64,000 bases of DNA from Stichopus chloronotus (taxonomy: Eukaryota > Echinodermata > Holothuroidea > Aspidochirotida > Stichopodidae), in contig CM037839.1 in NCBI GenBank assembly GCA_021234535.1, positions 27,719,582 to 27,783,581 on the forward strand, in the 5' to 3' direction. Every line of letters begins with the position of its first letter. Positions within the stretch are counted from its first letter, which is position 1. This document shows positions 1 to 13,300 of the stretch, in pieces. The notes below the pieces were generated by a model, which saw nothing but the letters and a program-made list of their open reading frames with translations, had not been told where the DNA came from and made no database searches. A program made the position numbers and the translations under genes.

Positions 1-640
1 AATCCAGGTTCTCGACCGAAAATCCAAGACTGTCACTTTCTGACCAATAATCAAGGTTTATCAAGCGGTAATCCAAGTTAAATGAATTTACGTCTGTCTA
101 TGGCAAGCCTATAATGTGCAATAGCTAGCAAATCGAGGTTTATGACTCAATAATCCGAGATTAACATTTTTGTCTTTATAATTCATCACCCTTGGCCCAG
201 TAAACTTTCATTATAGACCGATAAACTCGGATTACCAACTGTTAAACCTGGATTATTGGTTGAGCATCCAGGTATATCAAAGTAATTTTGATAAACCTGT
301 ATTATCCAAATTATTATCGCTAATCTACGTTTTTCGACCGATAAATCTTTTTTAACCCCGCCAATCAAGGATTATCGACTGATTAACCATGACTATCTAG
401 TAATAAACCCAGATTATCACTCGATAATCCTGGATTATCACCGATAAACATGGATTTTCGGACGAAAAGCCAGGTTTATCAACTTAATTTTGATAATCCA
501 GTTCTATCGACAGATAATCCAGGTTTCTTGAATTGCAGTTTTGATAAACCTGAATTTGCGTCCGATAAACCTCGATTATCATCGATAATCTTGTTTTATA
601 GACTGATATCCAGAATTATCGAGTGATAGGCCTTGAGTTT
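1..640. repeat. Degenerate minisatellite of TAATCC / GATAAACC words
   Basis: The first 640 bases are built from diverged copies of a ~20 bp word resembling ATAATCCAGGTTTATCGACC, in both polarities (GATAAACCTGGATTATC and its complement). Spacing is irregular. The array starts before the window, so its left end is not seen. No coding potential is visible. Confidence 0.75.
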
Positions 641-3600
641 CTATTCATTGCAAATGAGACTTGCGATAGATGTCTGTTAAGAATGTAAGATGAACACGTG
701 AACAAAATGGAACGTGCGCACTCGTGGTGAGCCTCAACAGCAAAAATCACGACCTTAATTTAATTGTCACCTATCCACATAAACAATTAATGATAAACAA
801 CAAAGACTCCTATCTGTGGAAGAATTCCATACTCTTAAAATATGCACCTTCGTTGTGACCTTCTTCGCCTTCAACGCACCCCCCCCCCTCCTCCCGGACC
901 CACTATTTTCATAGTTGAATGTCACTAACATTAAACTATGCATGTTCTCTCCACTGGAATGAAGTCACTGCAACAACAAACTGCTCTGTAGAAACAAAAG
1001 AGCTGAATTCACTCAAAAAAGGTGTGTGCATGACTCACTTGTAATAAAAGTGAATCAAGTGAAAATTCATTCCCAGTTAAAGTCACGCTTATTACGAATG
1101 GGTTATATACACAGTCTTTATGAGTGACTTCCTCTACTTTCCTTTAAGAGAGTGAAATCAACACAAAAATACCCCTTGCAAATTGTGTTGAAAAACCGGT
1201 AAAACAGCACTTAATTTCTGTAATTTCTGACAAGATGGCAAAATTTTCTATGTCTTTCAGTCAGCATGGTAACATGAAGTTTGGCCTGGTAAACAGTCTA
1301 GCAATAACAAGGTGTGAACATCCACATTATCAGGTCCACTGACAATTTCAAGTTAGAAAATAAAAAAAAGTTTTTATTTACCGTTCGATTATCCTGGTGG
1401 ATGGAAGAAAATTCTTCAGTTCCGATGAATGACGTTAATAACCAAAAATCTAACTTGCAGCTGGTAGCCTATGCATCATGTGTTCCGAGTTGAATATTTA
1501 AAAATAACTTCAATGATGTAGACATATGCAAATAAATATTTCCAAGCTCGGAGTGAAGACAATGCTCTGTATATATATCACATAGTGACTTATTATAATC
1601 TAAGGACACATCCTGCTGTAAATGATGTTACTTTTCCCCAAAACATGTTTGACGAACTGCTCTTAGTAGCCACCTGCCGCCTGGTTTTGAGCTTTGTGCC
1701 TTTTCCGACATCAGTCTACCCGTAGGCATGCATCAACTCCTTCTGTTTAACTTCGGAACGGAAGAAGGATTTTAATGGACGAAGACGTTCAGGATATACT
1801 AAGAAGAGATAATACAAACAATCGTAGGGAAGAAGAGTCTGCTGTCCGGGTTATTCTACATACGCATTTGAGGTTCTTATATTCACTATAGAGTTAATTT
1901 ACCAGAGAAGGCTCCTGATGTTCACGCAGTATGAAAAGAAAAAGTTAAAGGCACTTAAAACCATACTCAAGTACTTCATACCCACTGGCGAGGGAATTAA
2001 AGAGATGTATAGGGTCGGAGTAAATAAATCTTTCAAATTCGCACATGCAGTGTGTTTTATGTACTGAAATCCAGCTGAATCATTCGACGAGCTGAAATTA
2101 TATGAAGGACAAACCTTGAGGCATGTGATTCATTCCTGCGGATGCTTTCTGAGAAAAAACCCATCTTCAGCCCATAAATTACTGGCATGTTTATGTTTAT
2201 GGGTAAACAGTACTGCAATAATCCTTATACGACCCATTTGCAACTTTGTTTTTAGTAACACCAAAATTCTGTCATTACACATGTTATTGCGATTTGGGTC
2301 GTGCCTATCTGGGTTCACCCCCCCCCCCCCCCACACACACACACACACACTCATTCCTAGGTTATTTATCCTTCCGTACCATTGATTCAGAACTATACCT
2401 TGATACGGCTAGACATGAGTGAGGATGACAATACAAGTAAAACACTTTTAGGTAACAGTGGCCTGGTTACCTTTGAGATTATGGTTAACTCTGTGAAGCA
2501 GATGTAGGTCTATACACTAATCAAATATGAGGGGGGGGGGGGTGTAATTTTAGGAAAATTATAGGAGAACGGCCTCACATACGAAAAACTATAGTAATAC
2601 ATAAACGTGGTATCAAATTATTCATGGCTATAGTTCAGTGTTGTTTCTTCATTGTTGTTTATTGTTGGGCGGAGTGGTACCAGGAGGCATCTTAACAAAT
2701 ACGTCCAAACCACTGACCTAGCTAGCTAGCACATTGTGACATTATCAGTTCACCATGTACAATATAGTCAAACACCAGTGATAATGCAGTTTGGCAAACC
2801 ATTTACATTTCCTATATATATAGTATATATATATAGTGTAAGTGTACCGGCATCGTATTTATCTATTCTATTCAATGTAGAACTGTTTCTTTCATGAAAT
2901 GAAGGGGCAATACACAATATCATGAATCAAATCAATAGGATTAAAATCCATTCATCCACCGTTCATTTTATTCAACTATACACTGTCTATCGAGTATCAA
3001 GCCAAACTTAAGCAATTAAGATTCTGTGACAATCAAATACATGTGCTCCTCATAGCCTGACATGCAATCATCATTTCACACAAGGGGGTGTAGGAACAGA
3101 GAGAGGAGCACTGGGGATCCCCCTCCCACTATGAGCACTGGGGATCCCCCCCCCCCACACTTTTCTGAATAATGTAAAAAGTGTCCCTCTCGGAAACGAA
3201 AAATGTCATGGCAGACTGCTCCTTTTGGAAACAGGGAGTCAGAAATCCTCTAAACGAGAGCAAAAAACAATGGGGGGGGGGGGTAGATTAGGGATACACG
3301 CCCACAGGGAATGGTGCCATATCGTCAGTTGACAGGCGCAATCGTCTATGCAAATGCTATTTTAAGGGGTTCTTTACTGCAAGAAAGTTAAGAATTAACG
3401 TTTTCAGTTTTTACGATGTTAATTGTATAGGGGAGGGGGATGTGCTCTCAGAAACATGTTCTTCAAGTGTCAAGTCAAACTGCTGTGTTGAGGGGAATGC
3501 GCAATATATATTCCAAAGGGACATTTTCATTGTCGAAAAGGGTAAGTTGACGTTTATCAGTTTTCATGTCCGTATACGGGGACTCGTCACTCCTGCAATA

Positions 3601-3880
3601 AGCTTATGTCCAGGGTGCATGTAAATAACCGAGCATACCAGTGATGTCAACTAGGGCGCTGAGCCTCGAGCAGAGTGCTGGCTGGTACCATGGAACGGTA
3701 GCGTGCATTATCGCCAGGATGAGAGTCCATATCAACGTGTCGGCCGTCCTGTAGTTAAAGTACTACAGTTAGGAAATATGCAAAATCAGGATTTTTGGGT
3801 ATATTTTACAATTAGGATACAAACAAACAAAACATCAGACTTATGCAAACTTAGTTTTCTGACGATATTGCTTGCAAGGT
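641..3880. other. Gene-poor stretch; homopolymer and CA tracts only
   Basis: I see no supportable gene here. The stretch holds a C15 tract running into (CA)n at 2318-2350, other G or C runs near 878, 2531, 3148 and 3273, and an alternating TA tract near 2813-2837. A 38-codon open frame at 1775-1891 (starts MDEDVQDILRRDN) is charged and reads somewhat like coding sequence, but it has no supporting splice or homology signal. Confidence 0.5.
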
Positions 3881-3883
3881 GTT

Positions 3884-4312
3884 TTTTAACTATTTGACAT
3901 CTGTTGATCCCAAATGACCTTTGACCTCTAACAAACAACAGACTTCTTGCACTCAATGTGGTTCACCTACTTAGTAAATATGAGATCTGTTCAAGTTTCC
4001 CTTTGTGGGATATCATGCTTACAATACCTTTCACAATTTCCCCCTGTTGAGCCCCAATGACTTTTAACACCAACAAAAACGCTAGGGTTCTTGTACTCAG
4101 TGCGGTACATCTATACACCAAATATGAGATACCGTTTTTACAAGGAAGGCGTCACAAACACACGCACATAGATACATAGACACATACGTACATACTTACA
4201 TACACACATACGTATACACGTACATACGAACATACGTACACACGCACATACGCACATTCGCACATACCTACATACCTACTTACCACATACCTACATACAT
4301 ACACAAGCAATC
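3884..4312 (-). repeat. Reverse-oriented copy of the AGGTCA minisatellite family, plus ACATACGT tract
   Basis: The segment 3898-4140 contains CAAATGACCTTTGACCTC and related words. These are the reverse complement of the GAGGTCAAAGGTCATTTG unit seen at 30.4, 34.5, 51.7 and 63.8 kb. It is followed by an impure ACATACGTACAC tract (4150-4312), as the TG-rich tract borders the copy at 30.3 kb. It is probably one end of the same element type in inverted orientation. Confidence 0.6.
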
Positions 4313-4329
4313 TTAATAACATAAGTTAC

Positions 4330-4515
4330 TATTTCATCGAAATCCCATTCGGCAGAGACGGGGACTTCGACCGCGCAGCCGGGCAAGTCCATGGGGAGGA
4401 CCCCACGCAAGTCCGGGCTCGCCATCCCCCGACGGGGGAGCCGACGGACCCCCGAAGAGATCGACGACCGTCCCCGTATAATCGGTAAGGATGGTAGCCC
4501 TACTTAAAGGACTGT
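4330..4515. other. GC-rich island of unknown nature
   Basis: About 180 bases are strongly GC-rich and CpG-rich inside an AT-rich neighbourhood. Both strands stay open for about 60 codons, which GC-rich sequence does by chance. One plus-strand reading (SKSMGRTPRKSGLAIPRRG) is basic. No known family is recognised. It could be a fragment of a retroelement, a captured gene piece, or a CpG island. Confidence 0.35.
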
Positions 4516-5960
4516 TCTGAAACACTGCACTTCAATATCAGAGCATCCGCTATTACCCAAGCTATTTCCGAAGGAATCGATTCTTTGCCAGTATAAAGGG
4601 ACCAGAATCTAAAAAGGCGTCACTTATTAAATCAACTTTAAAGTAATAACAAATCGTTTGACATTCAGGACTCGCACAAACATCTATAAAATGCGCTCAT
4701 AGATCTCTGAGATCAAACTCGCTTTCAAATATTACAGCCAAATAGCCTTCTATTGATGAGGCTCCTCCATATTTGAGGATGAGAGCAGAAACTGGCCCAC
4801 ATTGTTGGTCATAAGAACCAATAAAACAAATCTGCAAAAAGTACTTTAGTTAACTACCTAAATTAGTGCAACAAGTTCACCTATAAAGTTGAATCCGTTT
4901 CATTATGGGTGCATGCTTATGTTTACTCGGACGTCTTCTAAAAGATCAAAATGAAGCTGCGTCGCTTAGTTACATTCGGTCCAACTGCAAAACCTCCTCA
5001 GTTCCCACTAAGATTATTTTTCAGTGTTTCTTGGGCTCACGTAGCTGGCCTGCCATGTAGGCACGTATGTGATGCCTGGCGCCGTAGTATGTTACAGATT
5101 TTGTGTACACGAGAACAAAAAAAATATGAGTGATGTGAACAACGGTTGAAAACATCAGATCGAGGTCAAAACTTATTTGCGGAAACAGTTTCACAAATTT
5201 CTCAGCGCTTCATAAAATCTTCATTTCATTGCATAATTTATTTGAAAATAAATCACTTTTTATCACTATTTAGTCATTTAACGATTTTTGCGGGATGCGT
5301 TTCATCATTAGCGTCAAAGCGTGATAATTGGGGTGAAGTGCGTGTGTTTCACCCCCAATGCGTGAGTGTTGGCGGTCCTGTGATAGTGCCCTCAGAGACC
5401 AAAGATAACTTTACTCCTGGCAACTGAAGAGGTTCTTCGTTTATCTTATCGCTACGAAACCCTCGGGGTGGCAAATGTGGCATTTACACTGTCAAAGGGG
5501 AAATATCTACCATAAGATTACCACCTTGAGGAATGTACCCACAGGGCCCCGTGCAACCTACCTATATTCTTTTTGTAAAAGTAAGGAAATTGCAAACGGG
5601 GAGGAAGAAGATCAGAGCTCAATGATTCCAGTAGGATTGCGAGAGGAGTTAATGTTCTAGAGTCCAATCCAAAAACAATCATCATCCACCAGGACGAAAA
5701 TGTCCCTTTCGTCATGAAATCGACAGTCTGTAAATTATTGTTTTAGATTATTATGCAAAAATGCCAAATTGTGATATTTGCGGTCAGTTTTGTACCCATC
5801 AAATGCCATTTGAAAATAAAGAAACGCCCGATTCCATCAATATCAGTTTGGGATATACCCCATAGTTTCTGTGGACTTCGCACCCTTTTCCCCACCTGGA
5901 TGTTTCCTCTGGACATCACCAGGGGTCCTGGACCCTAGTGTCCCTGCACTGCCAATTTAA
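4516..5960. other. No gene seen; small hairpin
   Basis: Only short chance open frames are present. A hairpin can form between TTGGGGTGAA at 5328-5337 and TTTCACCCCCAA at 5347-5358. A piece of a dispersed repeat (TTATCGCTACGAAA) lies at 5440-5480. Confidence 0.5.
5430..5480 (+). repeat. Dispersed repeat: TTATCGCTACGAAA family
   Basis: The word CGTT..TTATCGCTA[CT]GAAA followed by a CCTTCGGG-like stretch occurs here, at 9800-9860, and in reverse complement at 20225-20300 (ccccgaaggtag then cgtagcgag). Three diverged copies in 15 kb indicate an old dispersed element; termini are not resolved. Confidence 0.5.
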
Positions 5961-5964
5961 ATGA

Positions 5965-6450
5965 GTATAGTACACATAGACCTTCGTGGTAAATTCTTGT
6001 TTCCTTTACCTGAAAGGAAATAAGGTGTTTGTTTTACAGAATATAACCATAATTTTAAAACCAATGTTTGAGGACATACAATGATAGATTTTTCAAAATA
6101 AGGAAGGACAGTAGCCTCCTTTTCAAAAAGTAAGTTTCTCACAGATATTAAGTTATTTGTTGCCAAACAATGATTTGTTCACCCAAACTTTTCAAAATTC
6201 AAATGATGCATCTTCCATTACTCATCACAAGCATAATGTTTTGAGGAGATGAAGTTTTTGCAGATGTTTATTGATGCGAGTGAATGTTTTAACAATGATT
6301 AAAGCTATTTTCTTTGTATGCCATTTTCTAAATACAGCTATTTCCCTTTATCGTTGGGTGAAAAAAAACTCCCGACTGTGGGGAGTGCTCTTCAGATGAT
6401 GTGCCCCCCCCCCTTCACTTTTTGATACGTTACCACTCCTCTGATTTCAC
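5965..6450 (+). repeat. Dispersed repeat, related to 20.85-21.18 kb and 10.1-10.26 kb
   Basis: Words such as GGACAGTAGCCTCCTTTTCA, TGTTTATTGATG and AACAATGATTAAAGCTATTT recur in the same order at 20850-21180. The right part (GACTGTGGGGAGTGCTCTTC with a C tract and CTTCACTTTTTGA) recurs at 10140-10260. A multi-copy element fits; no coding frame is kept. Confidence 0.55.
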
Positions 6451-7036
6451 ATGACTTAATTATTTAGCAGTAAAATCTACCAGGAAAGGTCTCCTACAAC
6501 TTAATGACATTTTGGGGATATTCGTAACCGATTTGACAGGTATAGCCATTATGCTGCCTGTCTTTTGTAAAAATTCCTTCCCGCTTCTAATGAGACTGAG
6601 AACCCTAACTAAAATCACATCTTCAAATGATCTCTTTTTAGCACTGGAAGATACAAGTTTGGTATAGTTGAATTGTTCAGTGTGAGTAAGATTTTGTGCA
6701 TAACAGCCTAATAGGATACCAGATGAAATTAAAGAAATTTATTGGTAGCCTAAATGATGATGACGCTCAGACTGATAACGATTTTAAAACGTTTTGTTTC
6801 TTTATTTTTTTTTGGGGGGGGGGGATATTTACTCTAATCATTCCTAGAGTTCATCTATTCTATGAAGTAACGCTAATCAGTCCTCTCTCCTCAGTGGTTA
6901 CTCTGCTTTTGAGATACATAAAACGAAACAAAAAAAATCACCAACAGATAAAACTACAGAAGTAGGCAATACCAAGCCAACGTCCTAAAAAGGGGGCTTA
7001 ATTGACAAAGAAAGTTGAGCTTCTTTCGCTTCATCG
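6451..7036. other. No gene seen
   Basis: AT-rich sequence with a G10 run near 6815. Its open frames are short and composed of low-complexity codons. Confidence 0.5.
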
Positions 7037-7038
7037 GC

Positions 7039-7098
7039 TATAAATTTCTCTACATTTTGACCAAAATACGTATAACTTCATAAAGGCTTAGGTCACGT
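7039..7098 (+). promoter_or_regulatory. Possible promoter elements (TATAAA, CACGTG)
   Basis: TATAAA at 7039-7044 and a GTCACGTG E-box at about 7092-7098 lie 40-100 bases before a strong-context ATG at 7137. Such words occur by chance, so this rests on the value of the exon candidate that follows. Confidence 0.2.
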
Positions 7099-7136
7099 GC
7101 CAGGTCTCACTTTATTTGTCACAGACAGAGAGAAAC

Positions 7137-7218
7137 ATGGCGTCGGTCTTCTCTCGCAAGCTTGTTCAAACATTTTGTACCCAGACAGCGGAAGAGAAAC
7201 CTATAACTACCATAGATG
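7137..7218 (+). CDS. Candidate first coding exon, mitochondrial-presequence-like
   Basis: An ATG in strong context (AAACATGG) opens 27 codons beginning MASVFSRKLVQTFCTQ and ending in TTID, followed by a possible donor G|GTTTGT in phase 1. If unspliced, the frame runs to a stop at 7272-7274 (45 aa). The start is Arg/Lys/Ser-rich and lacks acidic residues for the first 18 positions, as mitochondrial presequences do. The terminal-exon candidate at 16823 accepts the same phase, so the two could belong to one gene, but no middle exons were found. I do not recognise a family. Confidence 0.25.
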
Positions 7219-7274
7219 GTTTGTCAGAGCAACAGGCACCAATTATAGACCATCCTATTTTTTACGATGATTGA

Positions 7275-9790
7275 CATTTAACTTCTTACATTTGTCTGGT
7301 ATGGTTTCCTCTCAGCTCGCAACGTGGCGCCTCTCTCCTCCGTTGGATGGAAAATTCCCTTTGGCAAGTTTTGGTCTCGATAATTGGTTACCCATCGTTG
7401 GCCCCTCAAATATGCTATTTATTCGCGTTTCGTGTTCTTTTTTAGTAGAAAGAGTATCCACAGGGAGAATAAACAGTATCTCTATGTTATTGTAGAACTC
7501 ACTATTTGCCATTATTTTTTTGCATATACTACATGGGAATAGACGACACTTAGCTGACGGGGCATTGAATGTATTTTTTCGTTTTTGTCTATAGGTATAA
7601 CAACTCTCGGAGAAAATGGACAAATTCACATTTTTTTGTACTAAATATTAGATGCAAGTAAAGGACATCAATTTATTATGACGGCTGGCATGACGATAAT
7701 ATTTTTTTATTGTTTGCTCAGAAGTGGTGGAACTGATGAAACTTAACTCGCATTCCTATTACGTCTAGTTTTCTCTCACGTTAACCCCCCCCCCCCCTCC
7801 TTCCTTTACCCCTCGTCATCCTAGAAATATACGCAGTTTCTTTAATAAAAGCCTACATGCATGTAGACCACTGTTGGGCCCGGTCAATTATCGCATACAC
7901 ACAAGTTGTCTCATACATTCTCATTCACGCACAACGGTTTAGCTTATTCGGGTGAGCGACAGTATGACGGCCGATAGACATGGGGAAGGATATAATGGAA
8001 AACAGTTGAAGCGTAAAGGGGAACTTTATGCGGGGAGCTATATGTACTATATTGGTTGGATGGACGATTAGACAAATTATAAAGGAGAGAAGGGTTGGTG
8101 AAGCAAAGGGGGTAACTACATGTAATGGGCTTAAATGGCAGGATAGCCCTTAGAAAGGGCTATCATGCATGGAAATCATTCCGACGATCTTTACTCAGTT
8201 TGAATATCCGTTAAGTCAAATGGGAACGTACATAAACAAACTTCAGATATTTACAATTAGAACTATTCTATTTTACCAAACCAAAAGTTGATGGCATGTT
8301 TAGTGCCAACGTTTAGCAGCTAAGCTATAAATAGTAAATATAGACCTTTTTGTGACCTAGAGATATTGCTATTATGTTGCAATACCATCCGTTGTTGAAA
8401 TATTGAGATATAATTAATTGGTGTTTTAGAGGCACCGTATTTCGCTTATACCGTCCTCCCACCAAGGATTTGTATCTGTAAATATCTGTTTAAAATGGAA
8501 CGTCAAATTCGTCGACGATGGGCTAACGGTAGGACCGTACGGGTGTGTGTGTGGGGGGGGGGGGGGGAGTAGTATCGGTAGTGTGGAGAGTAAGAGGATG
8601 AAGATGAGAAATTGATAAAACAGTGACTATGTGAAAAAAAAAACAAATTAAAATACAATCCACGCTGATGTCATCTTGTTTTTTTTTTTCTTTTTTCTTC
8701 TTGGTGTACTGAAAACACTGTGTGAAACGTGCATTTGGTATACCGTAGACACAATGTAAAAAAAAATGAAAAGGAATAAAAATTAAGGAATTTTGTACTC
8801 ATCAAGAATAATTTCCTGAAGTTCGACTTAATGAGACAAATAGTAAACGATAGCTTCCTCTATCTGTGACATTGTGACAAATCAACTCTTCCTTATCTAA
8901 ATACTTGTACTCCATCGACAAAATGTGAAGTTCCGCTTCGTTGGTACGGTCTTGCTATATTATGTAAAAGCATTATTTGTGAGATATGTCTGTTTGCACT
9001 TAGGAAACCGATTCTAGTGAATCGGCAGATATTTTGTAAGACTCAGTTAGAGGCAATCTAAAGTAAGAAGAAGTGAACAAGGTTGACCTTTGACACAAAG
9101 GAATGTCACATTAATGAACCGAAATGCAAGCCTGAAATAAATCTTCGATCATTGCAAGCGGTGCAATAATAATAATAAAAACTATAAATCTACGTCCTCG
9201 ATAAAGTTCAAACATGATAAAAATATAGAATCATATTCCAACCTGGGGGGCGGGGGAGATATTAAATTAAAGTGATCTTTGTTCTTTCTTCACGGGTAGG
9301 TTGGTTATATATCAGACTATGCATGGAATTTGCGTCGTCAGAGTTATAACGTACCTCCACTGAGGGACGGGCTCTGACTGTCAGACCTCAACATGTGGGA
9401 TTTGGCACACTCAAACTAGTATGGAAATTCCTTCGCTTAATAACGTCTTGGGAACTTTCATTACCAAATACTTTCAAATACTAACTTGACATTTGCAACA
9501 CGTAAATTGTACATTTAACATTTGCTTTTGTACTGTGTGGTACGTCTGTTAGCATCATTATTAAGATGGGGGAGAGATATAGTTTGCTTTCCTCTCCCCT
9601 CCCCCCCCCCCCTCTCCATTTGATTTCCACTGGCTTCGTTTGTGTGTATAACTTCAGTATTCCCATCGATAATACCTTCCATTATAGTGAACATTAGCTG
9701 TGCTCACTCATACTAGAATGCAAACATCATTCAGTGGTCATACAAAACAGGCCCGGGTCAGTGTATCAGTATAATATCACGCGAAGCAAA
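7275..9790. other. No gene seen; homopolymer tracts
   Basis: Contains C11 near 7786, a G-run near 8549-8567 and a C-run near 9600, plus scattered A and T runs. No splice-bounded frame could be supported on either strand. Confidence 0.5.
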
Positions 9791-9794
9791 CGAG

Positions 9795-10345
9795 TTTTTC
9801 TCTTTTCGTTCAACTTATCGCTATGAAAAAGAAAAACCACCTTCGGGACGGCAGGGATACGAGGGACCTCAGACACGGAGGTAATATGCTACATCGAATT
9901 TTCAAAGGTATTGAGATTAATGACACACTATAAAAGTGTCACACACTGACCAACAATAACTTCCATGTAGTCAATATTCAATAGTAAGTCAACTCCTACG
10001 GTGCAATACGTTGCATTAACACAGGTGATATGAAATGTTTCCTTACATACGGATTAATCTGCAAAACAATGGATGACATACGGTACATTCTTTGTATGCC
10101 TTGTTGGTATATTCTAAACGCCCTATTTCCCTTTATCTTTCCGTGAAAAAAAACGCCCGACTGTGGGGAGTGCTCCTCAGATGGAGTGCTCTTCAGATGT
10201 TGTGCCCCCCCCCCCTCCCGTCTCTTCACTTTTTGACATGTTACTACTCCCCTGACCGTGGGTCAGCCTTTATGCTGATAAACCACGATCAATCACCGCC
10301 GGATAAATACATTAAAACCGTAGCTCGACTGGTAATAGTGAAATA
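9795..10345. repeat. Copies of two dispersed repeat families
   Basis: The part 9800-9860 matches the TTATCGCTACGAAA family. The part 10100-10260 matches 6300-6450 (CTATTTCCCTTTATC, GACTGTGGGGAGTGCTC). Within it the 20-base neighbourhood CAGATGGAGTGCTCTTCAGA looks locally duplicated. Confidence 0.5.
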
Positions 10346-13300
10346 ACTTTTGATTTGAGGTTAGTAGACCTAATGTTACCTAGGCCTAAGCCTGCTGAAA
10401 AGTAAAATGTAAATCTACGTAAGAACAGCACAGTGACATTGTCAGTGGTTATTCTTCTGACGGTAATCTTACCTCTCTAAATTTCAGAATTGTGTATTCG
10501 GAAGCGTATTCAGCATAGTTTAGACACCTTTAAAAGTTTGATATCCTGCCGGAATTAGGTTCCTTTTTGTCGATTCTACGGAGAAGTCCAAAAGCAATTC
10601 CCTATGCAATAAAATCGTAAAGAGGACTGCAATCCATCTCCACCTTGAAGGGTCTCCATACAACCTCCAGATTAATATTCTTAGGGACAGAGAACTCCAA
10701 ATCAGAAATAATGTATTTAGGCCTATTGATGACAGGCATATAGGTCCTATTCGGTAAAAAAAATCAACAGGAAACGCCTTGACGGCGTTATCCCAAACCA
10801 GCCGTAGACTGATCTTACAGCAATGTTTGACAGTAACGATTTGGCCATGTATAATTCTTCTTTGTTGAAACTTGTATAGGCGAGGCCTGACATCAATTTT
10901 GCATAAAACTCTCACAGTCATATATAGCAAATTAGGGTGCGCACACAGCAAGTCTTCCAGTTACTGCTGCTCTGAGGGCTGAGAGTGAGACATCAAACAT
11001 GTCCAAGCCTTTACGAAATGTATATTCAATAAATCTGTAACTAAAATCGGTCCAGTCATGGCAAATTTCACAAAGCAAATCCCTGTACTGTATAACGCTC
11101 TGTTAGTAACTAAGTAACTGAGCACTCCGAGTTCCGTACACACTATAGGCCCACTGCACAGCGAATGCACGTTCACTGAACCACAGCATGCTCACATAAG
11201 TACACCAAGAGCAAACTAACCAAAGCAGAGCAACAATTGTTGCTATGTCAAATGTTATTGTTTATTCTTTTTGTTGTAGTGTTACTTTGTGCTTTGCGCA
11301 CGAATTTTGTCGACATGTTGTAAATTTGTGTACCCTTTTCTCGGGGTTTCTCTTCAATAAAAATGTACACATTGTTGTAGCCAGGGACACAATATTGGGG
11401 GAATGGACCTCGTGTTATTTCCTAAAAGAATCAAAAGGTGAGAAAGAACGAAGAATGCAATACACTATGCCATGATTGCATGAAGACATTGTACCTGAGG
11501 TCTTGCTATGGAACCTGGCCCATAGTATACGCCTCGACTGTAAATGTTTTTCATAAGATGGCAATAGAAGGTAGGCGTTACTCATGTAAGATACTCTGGT
11601 TTAGACTGGCACCTATGTATCTGTACATGCATATTAATTCCATGTCTATGTGCTATCGGCCTGCAGTGCTCGGAGACCTGCAGGCCGTCAACTTTGGCGA
11701 GCACATAATACATTCATTAGCTTGCTACAGTCTTAGAAGAAAGCGATAAACAGCGAGTGCTAAATTTCCAGTTGCTAGGAAATGCGTACCTCAGCCTGTC
11801 CCTATACAAAAATGTTTTGCTTAAATGTAGTTTCCGATATATAACAAACTTTTTTGACATGTGAGGTGCTACTCCCCATCCCCAACTTTAAATCCCATCC
11901 CCAATACCCCCGTGGTGTCGCCGGTGGCAATACGAGAAATTTCTTCTCAGTCGTCATACACACATATTGCCAGGACACAAAAAAGTCAGTGGAAACTGCT
12001 TCCGTTCTGTTTTGTTAATCTGTTCTGTTAATCTGAATATCATACAAAGTGAAACCGATGCATACCAAGAACCCTCCCAGTGCCCGACCCCACTCCTTTA
12101 ATCTCCCCCTCACCAACTTCACCCCTTCCTTTTTTCTTTTTTTTTCTTTTTTTTTTGGGCATAAAACAAATACAAATTTGAGACGTCAACATAAAAAAAA
12201 ATTAAAAAAATCTCTTCACTCTACTAGGGCACATTCTGTTTGGTCAAAGGTCATCAATGTTTAGTTTAATTCTTCCGGCCAACATTGATGATCTTCAATC
12301 AAACACCAGGCTCATAGCGGTAAGGGGAATATGAGGGTGTAACACCTGCTAGCATATAACTCAATCGACAAATGAGTGATTCACTCGTCAAATCTTGAAT
12401 TTTCCAATCAAACATAAGGCTGTTAGGCCGTTTTTTCAACCATCAAAATACTGGCATTACCATTTCCAGAGACATACCAGCCAAGAATGGTAAGGGCGAT
12501 TCCCTGCGATCAAAGGGGTATTTCTATCGAAAAACTTTATGGTACGCTCAGTGACAACTGATGGTTCCGCCCTGCTAAGTTTAGCTATATTTATCACATG
12601 TATATCAACATCCTGGGTGCAAATACTGCAGTGTAAGGCAGGCTCTATTTTCGTACCACACTGTCACTTTGTTTTAAATGATCCAAAATGATTTCGGGTT
12701 GAGTCACCTTATTCCTTTGCCACCCCCCCCCTTTTAAAAATAAACTTTTAGCTATACGCCCCTGCTTGAAAGTAGTCCGTGTGTTAGTATCCACACAAGA
12801 GGTGAATACTGACAATATAGGTCCCTCCTTTGGCATGCAACATGATTAAGTGTCCATAGTCATCAGTGAATTATGTACTCCTTCCGAGTAAACACCATTC
12901 GCAGTGGAAGAGAAAATTTCCAAGCCTGTTCTTCAAAATACTTCAGAATATTTAACTAAAACCCGAGAAGACGGGAGGGACTGGGAAATGTAATTTCCTG
13001 CAATCTGACAGGAACTATAAAAACTTCACGTTCTTGATTGGCAACGCGTCATTCGATGGTGAAGCTCTTCTTAGATGGTTGCAATACTGCCCCCCCCCCC
13101 TTCTGCACTTAAACCCTTTGCTCCTCAGTCCTACTCCCCCCCCCCGCCGCCAAATGGTGAAAAGTGGTGGGTTTCGCCACCGTTTATTATGTATTTTTTT
13201 CTGCCTCGTTAAATTCTCAATCCAGATGCTAATCCCAAATTGGGCACGTTTGCACCAAATTAACATGTTAAAGCTAAAGAAATTTTCTGTGATTGTACAG

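Noticed and set aside
10520..10951. 143-codon minus-strand frame
   Set aside because: No motif, no splice context and unusual composition; plus-strand frames in the same place are equally open in pieces.
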